From Roseithermus sacchariphilus (GTDB lineage Bacteria > Bacteroidota > Rhodothermia > Rhodothermales > MEBIC09517), in NCBI GenBank assembly GCA_003285105.1, contig CP030158.1:3268664-3332663 (forward strand): a DNA stretch of 64,000 nt, written 5' to 3'. Positions 53,898 through 63,416 of this stretch are shown here, piece by piece; positions within the stretch are counted from its first letter, which is position 1; the number at the start of each line of letters is the position of its first letter. The notes under the pieces were generated by a model. That model was not told the origin of the DNA and searched no databases. It saw nothing but the letters and a program-made list of their open reading frames with translations. The translations under genes were made by a program, and so were the position numbers.

Positions 53898-55172
53898 TCA
53901 GCCTCGCTCGTCGTTGCGCTCGTCCTCGGGAGCGTCCGTGTCCGTCTCGATGGTAAACGCATCCGCCTCCGCGCCGTTCGGATCGTAGACGTCCTCGTCC
54001 ACGAGGTCTTCGTCGTCGCCTTCGAGGTCGTCGTCCTCTGCGAGGTCGTCGTCCTCTGCGAGGTCGTCTTCGTCGAGGTCTTCCTCCTCGAAGTCTTCCC
54101 CGTCGAAATCCTCCTCGTCCAGATCCTCCTCATAGTCGTCTTCGTCGAAGTCGTCCTCGTAGTCGTCCTCGAGGTCCCCGTCCTCGTAGTCGTCGTCCTC
54201 GAAGTCGTCGTAGGCGTCGTCGTAGGCGTCCTCCTCGTACTCCAGGTCATCGGCATCCGCGTCGTCGGGGGCGTAGCCGGAGGCCTGCTCGATGGCCTCG
54301 TAGACCCGTTCGCGGGTGAGCTGGACGTCGGGGTGGTCCGGCTCCATGATCAGCACGGTGTAGTCGTAGGGGGTGCCGTGGCGTTTTTCGAGGCGAACGG
54401 CGTGGGCTTCCTCCAGCCGGCCGATGATCTCCTTGGGGTCGTAGGCGGGGTCATCGAAGACCTCCGAGAGCTTGCGGAGCAGCGGCGTGAGGTAGATTTC
54501 GTCGTACTGTCCGAAGTGCTCCTCGATGACTTCGAGGGTGACGAGGGTGGTGGGGTCCTCGATGCGGGTGAAGGAGAGCGGCCGCCGGGGGGCCGGCGCA
54601 TCGGGGCGGACGGTATAGAGGTGGCGGCGCAACGGTTCGTCGAGGAGGTTGCCCAGGTCGAGGGGGAGGGCCTCCTCGGTCCAGGCGACGTCCTCGGGGA
54701 GCTTCGGGGCGCGCAGCGTCGCCAGCACGGCCTGCCGCCCCCGCTCGCGGATCTGGCGCAGCAGCGGCAGGTAGGCCTGGTCCCCGGAAACCAGCACGAT
54801 GGTCTGCGTCTCCGGCTGGGTGAGCAGGGCCTCCATCACGTCGATGCAGAGCCTCAGGGCCGTATCGTGCGGGGCGGTGGCGGCCACGAAGCGCGGTTCG
54901 GCGCCGCCGGCGTAGACGGTGTGGAGCACGGAGGGCGCGGGTTGGCGGTCCGTGCTGAAGTCTCCGTAGACGCGGAAGGTGGTCGTCTGCAGGTGATGGC
55001 GCCGCTGGAGCGACGTGCGCAGGCGGGTCAGGAGGGGGAGCAGGTACGCGTCCGGTTCGACGTCGGACGGCAGGGCGCGGTCGAGCAGCCCGATCAGGTT
55101 GGAACCATCGACGAAGACGGCCGCCTGGCGTGCGGATTTGCGCCGGCGGGAGGGAGCAGCGGAATGAGACAT
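53898..55172 (-). CDS. NYN-domain (PIN-like) putative RNase with a long acidic tail, between hslV and hslU
   Basis: 424 aa. [14 protein letters not shown] (about 17-30) and [17 protein letters not shown] (about 125-141) give the Asp residues of a NYN/LabA-type nuclease site, and [12 protein letters not shown] supplies a further Asp. Residues about 200-290 form a second domain, probably the OST-HTH/LOTUS-like tail common in LabA proteins ([24 protein letters not shown]). Residues about 300-424 are almost entirely Asp/Glu, with [11 protein letters not shown]-type repeats. Similar genes are thought to cut RNA. Placement between hslV and hslU is unusual. Confidence 0.75.
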   Translation of the reverse strand: MSHSAAPSRRRKSARQAAVFVDGSNLIGLLDRALPSDVEPDAYLLPLLTRLRTSLQRRHHLQTTTFRVYGDFSTDRQPAPSVLHTVYAGGAEPRFVAATAPHDTALRLCIDVMEALLTQPETQTIVLVSGDQAYLPLLRQIRERGRQAVLATLRAPKLPEDVAWTEEALPLDLGNLLDEPLRRHLYTVRPDAPAPRRPLSFTRIEDPTTLVTLEVIEEHFGQYDEIYLTPLLRKLSEVFDDPAYDPKEIIGRLEEAHAVRLEKRHGTPYDYTVLIMEPDHPDVQLTRERVYEAIEQASGYAPDDADADDLEYEEDAYDDAYDDFEDDDYEDGDLEDDYEDDFDEDDYEEDLDEEDFDGEDFEEEDLDEDDLAEDDDLAEDDDLEGDDEDLVDEDVYDPNGAEADAFTIETDTDAPEDERNDERG

Positions 55173-55343
55173 AGGAGATTCATGATGAATGGTTCATGTA
55201 CTGATTCAGCGGGCCGTCCGGGGGCGCCGGGCGGCGGAAGGGCAGGGGCCCTGGATCATGTCATCCGTCCATGTGGCATCGGGGGCCCGTCCTGCCCGGT
55301 GGGCCGGCTCCGAGCGTGGGGAGATCGGGGCACGGCCGGTCGG

Positions 55344-55360
55344 TGCGTCAGGATGCTGCG

Positions 55361-55369
<9 letters not shown>
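55344..55369 (-). repeat. 13-bp tandem duplication across the hslV stop codon
   Basis: TGCGTCAGGATGC twice (55344-55356, 55357-55369). The hslV stop (complement of 55361-55363) lies in the second copy; the first copy is downstream of it, so the protein is not changed. Confidence 0.9.
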
Positions 55370-55921
<552 letters not shown>

Positions 55922-56010
55922 ACGTCTATCGGTAGGATGGCTCTCAAAGGGGGCCACCTTAGACGACCAAGGCGAGGTTGGGTTCACGCGGCGAAGTGGG
56001 CGCGGGAAGG

Positions 56011-57558
56011 TTACCGGCGGTAGCGCGCGAAGAGATCGACGAGGGCGTCCTGCACGGCGCGGGCGTCGGCGGAGCGGACCGTGTGGCTGGTGCACATCAC
56101 GACGAAGGCGAGCGGGGTGCCACGGGCCGAGGGGACGTAGCCGCTGAGGGTGCTCACGCCCGTGAGGGTGCCCGTCTTGGCACGGACGCTGCCGTGCGTG
56201 GGGCCGTTCGGGAAGCGATGCTCCAGGGTGCCGTCGACGCCGCCCACGGGCAGGGAGGCCAGAAACGCCGCGCGGGTGGGGGGATCGGGATGGTGCCACA
56301 TGTAGCGCAGCAGAGCCAGGGTCATCTCGGGCGTGACGAGGTTCATCCGCGACAGCCCGGAGCCGTCGGCCAGGCGCAGGCGGCTGGTGTCCACGCCGGC
56401 CCGCGCAAAGGTGCGCATGGCCGCCGCCAGGCCCCGCTCCGTCGAGCCGGGCGGACCGGCCTCGTCCTCCGGGAGGTCCACGGGCACGTGCACGCCCAGG
56501 GTCCGCAGCAGCTGATCGGCGTACAGGTTCTGACTGGGCTTGTTGACGATCCGCACCAGGTCGGACAGGGGCGGGGAGAGGTAGGTGGCCACCGGCACCA
56601 CCGTCGGCGCCGCGTAGTCGGGCCGAATCGAGAGGTCGTCGACGTCCCGGGCCGTGCCGAGCACCGGGATGCCCTCGTCCATCAGCACCTGGCGCAGGAC
56701 GTGGGCGGCGTAGCGCGTCGGGTTGGAGATCGTCAGCGCCGTCTCACGGGATCGTCCCTGTGGGGCCTCGCCGGAGACGTAGAGGATGTTCTGCGCCCGC
56801 GCCCGGTCGTAGTCGAGGTCGAAGCTGGAGTCGGCCGGGACGGAGCGCGTGCGGTTGACGACCTCGACGTAGTCGGTCTGGAGGGGGCGCCAGGTCAGGC
56901 GGGCCGGTGCGCCGGGCTGCCGGCCCTCGGTACGGAGCCGGATGACGTTGTCGCTGAAGACGAGGCCGCCCAGCTCGGCGGCGTAGCTGTACGGCTCGTC
57001 ATCCCAGCTCCACCCGATGCCCAGCGGCTGGTCGTCCATGACGTCGTCGTCCCCGATCACGTCCCCTTCGATGGCCGCGATGCCGGCGGCCCGCAGGGAG
57101 TCCGCCCAGGCCCGGAAGACGGCGGTGACGTCGAGCGAATCGACCGGCTCGCCCGTGAGGGGGTCGTAGTAGCTACCCAGGGAGGGGTCGCCGGCGCCGC
57201 GTAGCAGGAGGGCCCCGTGCAGGACGCTGTCGCGGACGGTGCCGGCGGCGTAGAGCGTCGTCCGGTAGCGGAAGTCCGGCCCGAGCAGGTCCAGCGCGGC
57301 GGCGGTCGTGTAGAGCTTGGTGTTGGAGGCCGGCAGGAAGCTCTTGCCGGCGTGGCGGGCCACGAGCGTGCGGTCGTGGGCCAGGTCATAGACGAGCACA
57401 CCCCAGAAGGCATTGCGAAACAGCGTGTCGGCGAGGACCTGGTCGACGGCGCGCTCGAGTTGCCGGGGAGAACGCGGGGCGGGCTGGCCGGCGGCGACCG
57501 TCGGCCCGGCCAGCAGCAGGATCAGCAGCCCGCACAGCGCGATGCCCGCCGGGGGCAT
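56011..57558 (-). CDS. dacB: D-alanyl-D-alanine carboxypeptidase/endopeptidase (PBP4, peptidase S13)
   Basis: 515 aa from ATG 57556-57558, at the start of a signal peptide ([18 protein letters not shown]). [16 protein letters not shown] carries SxxK (Ser-Asn-Thr-Lys), [11 protein letters not shown] the SxN, and [16 protein letters not shown] the KTG. The insert between SxxK and SxN is typical of S13. It trims peptidoglycan side chains in the periplasm. It follows mreC by 22 bp and may be co-transcribed with mreBC. Confidence 0.92.
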   Translation of the reverse strand: MPPAGIALCGLLILLLAGPTVAAGQPAPRSPRQLERAVDQVLADTLFRNAFWGVLVYDLAHDRTLVARHAGKSFLPASNTKLYTTAAALDLLGPDFRYRTTLYAAGTVRDSVLHGALLLRGAGDPSLGSYYDPLTGEPVDSLDVTAVFRAWADSLRAAGIAAIEGDVIGDDDVMDDQPLGIGWSWDDEPYSYAAELGGLVFSDNVIRLRTEGRQPGAPARLTWRPLQTDYVEVVNRTRSVPADSSFDLDYDRARAQNILYVSGEAPQGRSRETALTISNPTRYAAHVLRQVLMDEGIPVLGTARDVDDLSIRPDYAAPTVVPVATYLSPPLSDLVRIVNKPSQNLYADQLLRTLGVHVPVDLPEDEAGPPGSTERGLAAAMRTFARAGVDTSRLRLADGSGLSRMNLVTPEMTLALLRYMWHHPDPPTRAAFLASLPVGGVDGTLEHRFPNGPTHGSVRAKTGTLTGVSTLSGYVPSARGTPLAFVVMCTSHTVRSADARAVQDALVDLFARYRR

Positions 57559-57580
57559 GGGCCGCGGGCGCGCGGGGCCG

Positions 57581-58402
57581 TCAGCGGATCGGGCGGCGCT
57601 CCAGGTCCAGCCGTTCCGGGTCGGGGAGGTAGAGGGTGACGAAGACATAGTCGATGGTGTGCAGGGGGGCGCTGGGGGTCAGGTAGATCAGCAATTCGTT
57701 GCGGCCGGTGCGGGCCAGGACCGTATCCACCACGCCGATGGGGTAGCCGGGCGGGAAGACGCCGCTGAACGGGCTGGTGACGACCGGCTGCCCGCGCTCC
57801 ACCGGCTCGGTCTTGACGATGTGTTCCAGCAGCAGGCGATCCGTGCGGAGGCCCTCCCAGCGAACGACGCCGTCGGCCCCGATGGGCTGCACCGTGCCCG
57901 GCGTGCGAAAGTCGGTGTGGAGGTAGGGCATCACGCGAGCGTACCGGGGGCTGACCAGGACGACCTTCCCGACGATCCCGCGGGTGTCGATCACGCCCAT
58001 CCCTTCCTGCACCCCGTCACGCGCACCGACGTCCAGGGTGAGGAAGTTCTGCTGTCCGGTGACGTCTTTCGCCACGATGCGCGCCGGGAGCAGGGGCACG
58101 TCGCTCGAATCCCGGAAGGCGAGCATGGCCCGGAGGCGGTCGTTTTCCAGCGCGGCGCTGCGGGTGCGGGCCACTTCGCCGGCCAGCCGGATGTTCTCCG
58201 TGCGAAGCTGGTCGTTTTCTTCGAGGGCCCGCACGAAGTGCCCCACCCAGGCCAGCCGTTCCTCCACCTGCCCCGTGATCGAGAGCGCACCGGCTCGCAG
58301 GGCCCGCACCAGGGGATCGTTGACGAGCAGCATGATCAGGACGGACAGGCTGAGCAGGGTCAGCAGGAGTACCCAGTCCCGAATGCGATCCCACAATTGC
58401 AC
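57581..58402 (-). CDS. mreC: MreC, rod-shape determining protein
   Basis: 273 aa from a GTG start. One TM at about 10-28 (VLLLTLLSLSVLIMLLV), a coiled coil at about 50-90 (LEENDQLRTENIRLAGEVAR), then two beta barrels (RIVAKDVTGQQNFLTLDVG, RGIVGKVVLVSPRYARVMPYLH, GIVD-type end). Links MreB to the peptidoglycan synthases. It starts 16 bp after mreB. No mreD is seen after it. Confidence 0.94.
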   Translation of the reverse strand: MQLWDRIRDWVLLLTLLSLSVLIMLLVNDPLVRALRAGALSITGQVEERLAWVGHFVRALEENDQLRTENIRLAGEVARTRSAALENDRLRAMLAFRDSSDVPLLPARIVAKDVTGQQNFLTLDVGARDGVQEGMGVIDTRGIVGKVVLVSPRYARVMPYLHTDFRTPGTVQPIGADGVVRWEGLRTDRLLLEHIVKTEPVERGQPVVTSPFSGVFPPGYPIGVVDTVLARTGRNELLIYLTPSAPLHTIDYVFVTLYLPDPERLDLERRPIR

Positions 58403-58418
58403 GGCGGCCTACGGTCGG

Positions 58419-59429
58419 TCAGCTCAGGACTTTCTTGAAGTGTTCCAGGTCTTCCAGCACCTTGCCGGTGCCCCGCACCACGGCCGTCAGTGGGTCCTCG
58501 GCCACATAGACCGGCAGTTCGACGCGGTTGCGGATGAGCACGTCCAGCCCTTTGAGGCTGCCGCCGCCGCCGGTGAGCATGATGCCGCGCTCCAGGATGT
58601 CCGCGCCCAGCTCGGGCGGGGTGCGTTCCAGGCATCGCACCACGGCGGCGACGATCTGGCTGACGGTGTCACGCAGGGCATCGCGCACGTCCTCCGAGGT
58701 GATCTTGCGCACCTTCGGAATCCCGCTGACGAGGTCCCGGCCTTTGACCGAGATCTCCAGCTCCGGGTCGAGTTCGACGGCGCTGCCGACCTCGCACTTG
58801 ATGCGCTCGGCCGTTCGATGGCCGATCAGGAGGTTGTGGTTGCGCTTGAAGTACTGCACGATGGCGTTGTCCAGCTCGTCCCCGCCCACCCGGATGGATT
58901 CGTCGATGACGATGCCCGAGAGGGCGATGACGGCGATCTCCGTGGTTCCGCCGCCGATGTCGACGATCATGTTGCCGACGGGCTCTTCGACGTTCAGGCC
59001 GATGCCGATGGCGGCGGCCATGGGTTCGTCGATCAGGTAGACCTGCTTGGCGCCGGCCCGCTCGGCGGAGTCGCGGACGGCCCGTTTCTCGACCTCGGTG
59101 ATCCCGCTCGGCACGCAGACGACCATGCGCCGGATCGAGGTGATCCAGCTCGAACGCACCTTCTTGATGAGGCCGCGGATGAGCTCCTCGGCCACCTCGA
59201 AGTCGGCGATGACGCCGTCCTTGAGGGGGCGGATGGTTTCGATCTCGCGGTGGGTGCGCTCGTGCATCTGCTGCGCCTCGTAGCCGATGGCGATCGGCTT
59301 GCGGGTGCTGCGATGCACCGCGACGATGCTCGGCTCGTTCAGCACGATACCCTGCCCTTCGATGTAGATCAGGGTGTTGGCGGTGCCGAGGTCGATGGCA
59401 ACGTCGGTCGAAAAATTAAACAGACCCAT
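58419..59429 (-). CDS. mreB: MreB, actin-like cell-shape protein
   Basis: 336 aa actin-fold ATPase. AIDLGTANTLIYIEGQGIV is phosphate-1, MIVDIGGGTTEIAVIALSG is phosphate-2, ILERGIMLTGGGGSLKGLD the adenosine site, and the N-terminus MGLFNFSTDVA is normal for the family. Guides rod-shaped wall growth. mreB, mreC and dacB run in one direction as a likely unit. Confidence 0.97.
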   Translation of the reverse strand: MGLFNFSTDVAIDLGTANTLIYIEGQGIVLNEPSIVAVHRSTRKPIAIGYEAQQMHERTHREIETIRPLKDGVIADFEVAEELIRGLIKKVRSSWITSIRRMVVCVPSGITEVEKRAVRDSAERAGAKQVYLIDEPMAAAIGIGLNVEEPVGNMIVDIGGGTTEIAVIALSGIVIDESIRVGGDELDNAIVQYFKRNHNLLIGHRTAERIKCEVGSAVELDPELEISVKGRDLVSGIPKVRKITSEDVRDALRDTVSQIVAAVVRCLERTPPELGADILERGIMLTGGGGSLKGLDVLIRNRVELPVYVAEDPLTAVVRGTGKVLEDLEHFKKVLS

Positions 59430-59569
59430 CTGGGCGGTGGTGGAATGGCGTTTCGGGGCAGGTCATACCAGGGGCCGGGCGGGCGGCCCGGGCCGTCGGG
59501 AGGAGCGATCCGGGTGGGGAGGTCGGGGCGTCCGTCCCGCTGCAAGGTATGAAATCCCTGATCGCAAAG

Positions 59570-61189
59570 TTAGTGCCTGAAGTGGCGTTTCCCGGTAAAA
59601 ATCATCGCCATCCCATGTTCGTCGGCCGCAGCGATCACCTCGTCGTCACGGATCGAGCCGCCGGGCTGGATGGCGGCGCGGGCGCCGGTCCGGGCGGCGG
59701 CCACGAGGCCGTCGGCGAAGGGAAAAAAGGCGTCCGAGGCGATGACGCAGCCGGCGAAGTCGAGCCCGGATTTCTGGCCCTTCATCACGGCCAGCTCGGA
59801 GGCGTCCACGCGGCTCATCTGCCCCGCGCCGATGCCGAGCGTCGCCGCGTCGCGCGCGTAGATGATGGCGTTGCTCTTGACGTGCTTGACGACGCGCCAG
59901 GCAAAGTCGAGGTCCCGCCACTCGGCCTCGGTCGGGGCGCGCTTCGTGACCACGCGATAGGTGGAGCGGAGTTCCGGGCCGGGCGCCAGCACGGGGTCGC
60001 GGTCCTGCACGAGCACCCCACCGAGCACCGATCGCACGTCCGGCGCCTCGTCCTCCCGGGCCGGGGCCAGGCTGCGGATCAGCCGGCGGTTCTTCTTCTG
60101 CATGAGCACGTCGAGCACCCCCTCGTCATAGTCCGGGGCGATGATCAGCTCGGTGAAGATCTGGTCGATGGCCTCGGCGGTGTCGCGGTCCAGCGGGCGG
60201 TTCACGACGACGATGCCGCCGAAGGGGGATTGCCGGTCGGTGGCGAAGGCCTTGCGATAGGCTTCGGGCAGGGTGGCGGCGGATGCGACGCCGCAGGGGT
60301 TGGTGTGCTTCAGGATGGCACAGGTCGGCTCGGCGTCGCGGAACTCGTCGATCAGGAAGAGGGCGGCGCTGAGGTCGATGAGGTTGTTGAAGGAGAGCTC
60401 CTTGCCGTGCAGCTTCTCGAAGAAGCGGGAGGGGTCGCCGTAGAGGGCCGCCCGCTGGTGGGGGTTTTCGCCGTAGCGAAGCGATTGATGCCGGGGCAGG
60501 CGGAGCTGCAACGTGGCCGGCAGGTCGTCCTGTGCGGCGTCGGCCTGCGGGTCCGCCGGAGCGGCCGTGCGCGCGAAGTAGTCGCTGATGGCCCGGTCGT
60601 AGGCGGCCGTGTGCTCGAAGGCCCGGTGGGCCAGGCGGCGGCGCGTCGCCAGCGAGAGCCCGGTGTCGTGGGCCTCCAGTTCGTCAGCCACCGCGTCGTA
60701 GTCCGCCGGATTCGTCACCACGCCGACGAAGAAGAAGTTCTTCGCGGCGGCGCGGATCATGGTCGGCCCCCCGATGTCGATGTTCTCGATGGCGGTGGCG
60801 TCGGTGACGTCGGGGGCGGCGGTGGCCTGTGAGAAGGGGTAGAGGTTGACCACGACGAGGTCGATGGGGGCGATGCCGAGGTCGGTGAGCTGGGCCAGGT
60901 CTTCCGGGTCGTTCCGCCGGGCGAGGAGGCCGCCGTGGATGGCCGGATGGAGGGTCTTGACCCGTCCGTCGAGGATCTCCGGGTAAGAGGTCAACGCGGC
61001 CACTTCGGTGACGGGGAGGCCGGCTTCCTGCAGGGCGCGGGCCGTGCCTCCGGTGGAGATGAGGTCGACGCCGAGGGCGACCAGGCGCCGGGCGAACGGG
61101 ACGAGGCCGGTCTTGTCGAAGACGGAGAGGAGGGCGCGGCGGATCGGGTAGCGATCCTCGGGCGGGGGGAGATCCTTGATCTTGATCAT
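59570..61189 (-). CDS. purH: Bifunctional AICAR transformylase/IMP cyclohydrolase
   Basis: 539 aa, the last two steps of IMP synthesis. The N-terminal MGS-like cyclohydrolase domain has [31 protein letters not shown] and [16 protein letters not shown]. The transformylase domain has [28 protein letters not shown] and [14 protein letters not shown] 61187-61189; purN follows upstream in the same direction, 62 bp apart. Confidence 0.97.
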   Translation of the reverse strand: MIKIKDLPPPEDRYPIRRALLSVFDKTGLVPFARRLVALGVDLISTGGTARALQEAGLPVTEVAALTSYPEILDGRVKTLHPAIHGGLLARRNDPEDLAQLTDLGIAPIDLVVVNLYPFSQATAAPDVTDATAIENIDIGGPTMIRAAAKNFFFVGVVTNPADYDAVADELEAHDTGLSLATRRRLAHRAFEHTAAYDRAISDYFARTAAPADPQADAAQDDLPATLQLRLPRHQSLRYGENPHQRAALYGDPSRFFEKLHGKELSFNNLIDLSAALFLIDEFRDAEPTCAILKHTNPCGVASAATLPEAYRKAFATDRQSPFGGIVVVNRPLDRDTAEAIDQIFTELIIAPDYDEGVLDVLMQKKNRRLIRSLAPAREDEAPDVRSVLGGVLVQDRDPVLAPGPELRSTYRVVTKRAPTEAEWRDLDFAWRVVKHVKSNAIIYARDAATLGIGAGQMSRVDASELAVMKGQKSGLDFAGCVIASDAFFPFADGLVAAARTGARAAIQPGGSIRDDEVIAAADEHGMAMIFTGKRHFRH

Positions 61190-61251
61190 GAAACCGTGGG
61201 ATGGGTCGGGATGGAAGGGGAGGCGGCCGGCGGGTGGGGCCGACGAGCCCC

Positions 61252-61911
61252 TCAGGGGTCGGGCGGGGCCGGCGCCGAGAGGGACGGGTGCGGCAGCCCG
61301 TCGATGCGCACCCGTCGCCCGTCGACGGTGACGCGGTGCTCGGCGAAGAGCTGCACGGCGAGCGGGTAGATTCGGTGCTCCACACGCAGCACGCGGGCGG
61401 CCAGACGCTCGGGGGTGTCGTCCGGGTAGACCGGGACGGGCTCCTGCAGGACGATGGGGCCGGTGTCGTACGCCTCATCGACCAGATGCACCGTCACGCC
61501 CGTCCATCGCACGCCGTAGGCCAGCACCGCCTCGTGTACGCGCGCGCCGTACATGCCGTGGCCACCGAAGGCGGGCAGCAGAGAGGGGTGGATGTTCAGC
61601 ATCCTCCCGTGGTAGGCCCGTACGATGGCCGAAGGGATCTTGCGGAGGTAGCCCGCCAGAGCGATGAAGGTGACGCCGTGGGCCTCCAGCGTGGCCGCCA
61701 GGTCGGCGGTGTAGGTGGCCTCATCGGGGTAGGAGCGCGGGTCCAGGACCGCGGTGGGGATACCGTGGATGCGGGCGCGCTCCAGCGCCGGCGCCGAGGC
61801 GTTGTTGCTGACGCAGAGGGCGAAGTCCACCGACAGGGAGCCCTCGGCGCGTGCTTGCAGCAGGGCCTGGAAGTTGGTGCCGCTGCCGGAAGCGAAGACC
61901 GCGAGGCGCAT
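61252..61911 (-). CDS. purN: Phosphoribosylglycinamide formyltransferase (GART)
   Basis: 219 aa, third step of purine synthesis. FASGSGTNFQALL near the start, LNIHPSLLPAFGGHGMYG holds the catalytic Asn/His, and VTVHLVDEAYDTGPIVLQ holds the catalytic Asp. Slightly longer C-terminus than usual (Pro/Ala-rich). Operon with purH. Confidence 0.96.
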   Translation of the reverse strand: MRLAVFASGSGTNFQALLQARAEGSLSVDFALCVSNNASAPALERARIHGIPTAVLDPRSYPDEATYTADLAATLEAHGVTFIALAGYLRKIPSAIVRAYHGRMLNIHPSLLPAFGGHGMYGARVHEAVLAYGVRWTGVTVHLVDEAYDTGPIVLQEPVPVYPDDTPERLAARVLRVEHRIYPLAVQLFAEHRVTVDGRRVRIDGLPHPSLSAPAPPDP

Positions 61912-62019
61912 GAGGGAGGCGTTCGGTGAGTCGGGCCGGGGCGAGGATGGCGGGCATCTTACTACAATTCCGCTCCGGGATCCGGGAAACTCGCATGAAA
62001 AACCCCGGCACGGTGGCCG

Positions 62020-62973
62020 TTAGTCGACCTCGGCGGGGTCGACGACGGGTTCGAGGAGCGTGAGTTCGGCGGCCTCGGAGGTGACCGTGAGCCGGGCGTG
62101 GACGCCCACGGGCAGCGCGCTCTTCACCGGGAAGTGGCCGTAGACCAGGCCGCGGGCCACCGGACAGGGCAGGTCCGCCACATAGTCGGCCAGCACCTCG
62201 TCCAGCGTCAGCGAGGGCGAGTCCGGCGGCGGATCGGCCTCGGTGAAGCTGCCCAGGATGAGGCCGCCGAGGCGGTCGAGCAGGCCGGCGAGCCGGAGAT
62301 GGGCCAGGAGCCCGTCGATGCGGTAGGGCACTTCCCCGACGTCTTCCAGGAACAGCAGCGCGCCCGTCAGGTCGGGCAGGTACGGTGTACCGATCAGGCG
62401 GGTGAGGACGGCCAGGTTGCCGCCGAGCAGGACGCCCTCGGCCTGGCCGGGGCGGACCGGGACGAGGGCCTCCCCGCGTGGGCCGAGCAGCGGGGCGGGG
62501 CGTGCGCCCTGCAGCAGCGCCCAGAGCTGCGCCTCCGTGGCGGCGTCGATGTCCGGCCATTCCACGGCGACCATCGGCCCGGAGACGCCGGGTAGCCCGC
62601 TGCGGGCATAGAGGGCCAGGTGGAGGGCGGTGACGTCGCTGTAGCCCACGATGGGTTTGGGGTGCCGGCGCGCCGCTTCGTAGTCCAGCCCGGGCAGCAG
62701 GCGCAGGGCACCGTAGCCGCCGCGTGCGCAGAAGATGGCCGCCACGTCGGGGCGGCGTAGCAGATGGTTCAGCGCGTCGCGTCGCTCCCGGTCCGGGCCG
62801 GCCAGGTAGCCTCTCGGCGCCGGCGATTCCGGCACGAGTTCCACCCGGTACCCGCGTTGCCGGAGGGCCTCGATGCCGGCACGGAGCCGCGCCGGGTCCG
62901 CCGGTGCGCTGGACGGCAACGTCACCCCGATCAGGTCGCCCGGCAGGACGGGCCGGCATCGTACGAGCGCCAT
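62020..62973 (-). CDS. LD-carboxypeptidase (peptidase S66)
   Basis: 317 aa. Catalytic Ser112 in IVGYSDVTALHLAL; CARGGYGALRLLP is the upstream conserved loop. FLEDVGEVPYRID and VYGHFPVKSALPVG supply the Glu and His of the Ser-His-Glu triad. It cleaves the L,D bond of recycled murein tetrapeptide, acting in the cytoplasm. The ATG (62971-62973) overlaps the stop of the preceding short frame as TGATG, a coupling arrangement. Confidence 0.92.
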   Translation of the reverse strand: MALVRCRPVLPGDLIGVTLPSSAPADPARLRAGIEALRQRGYRVELVPESPAPRGYLAGPDRERRDALNHLLRRPDVAAIFCARGGYGALRLLPGLDYEAARRHPKPIVGYSDVTALHLALYARSGLPGVSGPMVAVEWPDIDAATEAQLWALLQGARPAPLLGPRGEALVPVRPGQAEGVLLGGNLAVLTRLIGTPYLPDLTGALLFLEDVGEVPYRIDGLLAHLRLAGLLDRLGGLILGSFTEADPPPDSPSLTLDEVLADYVADLPCPVARGLVYGHFPVKSALPVGVHARLTVTSEAAELTLLEPVVDPAEVD

Positions 62974-63047
62974 CAGAACCACCCGCGTCGTTTGAAGAAC
63001 ACCAGGAGCGACATGCCGATGCCCATGATTACCTCTGATTGTCCGCC
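62973..63047 (-). pseudogene. CorA-like C-terminal fragment fused in frame after the LapA stop
   Basis: In the same frame as, and directly after, the TGA of the LapA-like gene, about 24 codons read SEVIMGIGMSLLVFFKRRGWF followed by a stop. A final TM helix ending in F(K/R)(K/R)RGW(F/L) is typical of the CorA magnesium-transporter C-terminus. No other part of corA is present. The stop overlaps the ATG of the LD-carboxypeptidase gene (TGATG). An internal ATG (63025-63027) could give a 17-residue peptide. Confidence 0.45.
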
Positions 63048-63347
63048 TCAGCGCGTCGTGTCGATGGGCGTGAACCCGGAGGTGGTGCCCGGGGAGGAGG
63101 CGCTCTCCTGACGTTCGGCCAGCTGGCGTTTCAGGGTTTTGACCTGCATCCGGGCTTTGATGCGGCCGGGCAGCGTGGCCAGCACGCCCACCAGCACCCC
63201 CACGCCGAAGGTGATGATGAGCACCAGCGCCGTCGACCCCTGCGTTTCGAACGGCCCCAGCCTGATGGTGACGACGTAGGGGTTCTGCAGGGCGAAGATC
63301 ACCGCGAAGATGGCGATGACGATGGAGAGGATCAGAGAGAATCGCAT
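63048..63347 (-). CDS. LapA-like (DUF1049) two-TM membrane protein
   Basis: 99 aa from ATG 63345-63347. TM1 LILSIVIAIFAVIFALQN with the LapA-typical ALQNPYVVTIRLGPFE, TM2 ALVLIITFGVGVLVGVLATLPG, then a basic coiled-coil tail (RIKARMQVKTLKRQLAE). Family members help organise lipopolysaccharide assembly proteins. The CorA-like tail follows directly. Confidence 0.88.
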   Translation of the reverse strand: MRFSLILSIVIAIFAVIFALQNPYVVTIRLGPFETQGSTALVLIITFGVGVLVGVLATLPGRIKARMQVKTLKRQLAERQESASSPGTTSGFTPIDTTR

Positions 63348-63416
63348 GGTGGGACGCGGAGCGGGCAAGGGGGAGGGTAAGGTACGCCCCGGCGAGGCTC
63401 GCAGCCACCCCGCCGA

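Noticed and set aside
52090-53988. Plus-strand frame opposite hslU
   Set aside because: Shadow of hslU; no recognisable product.
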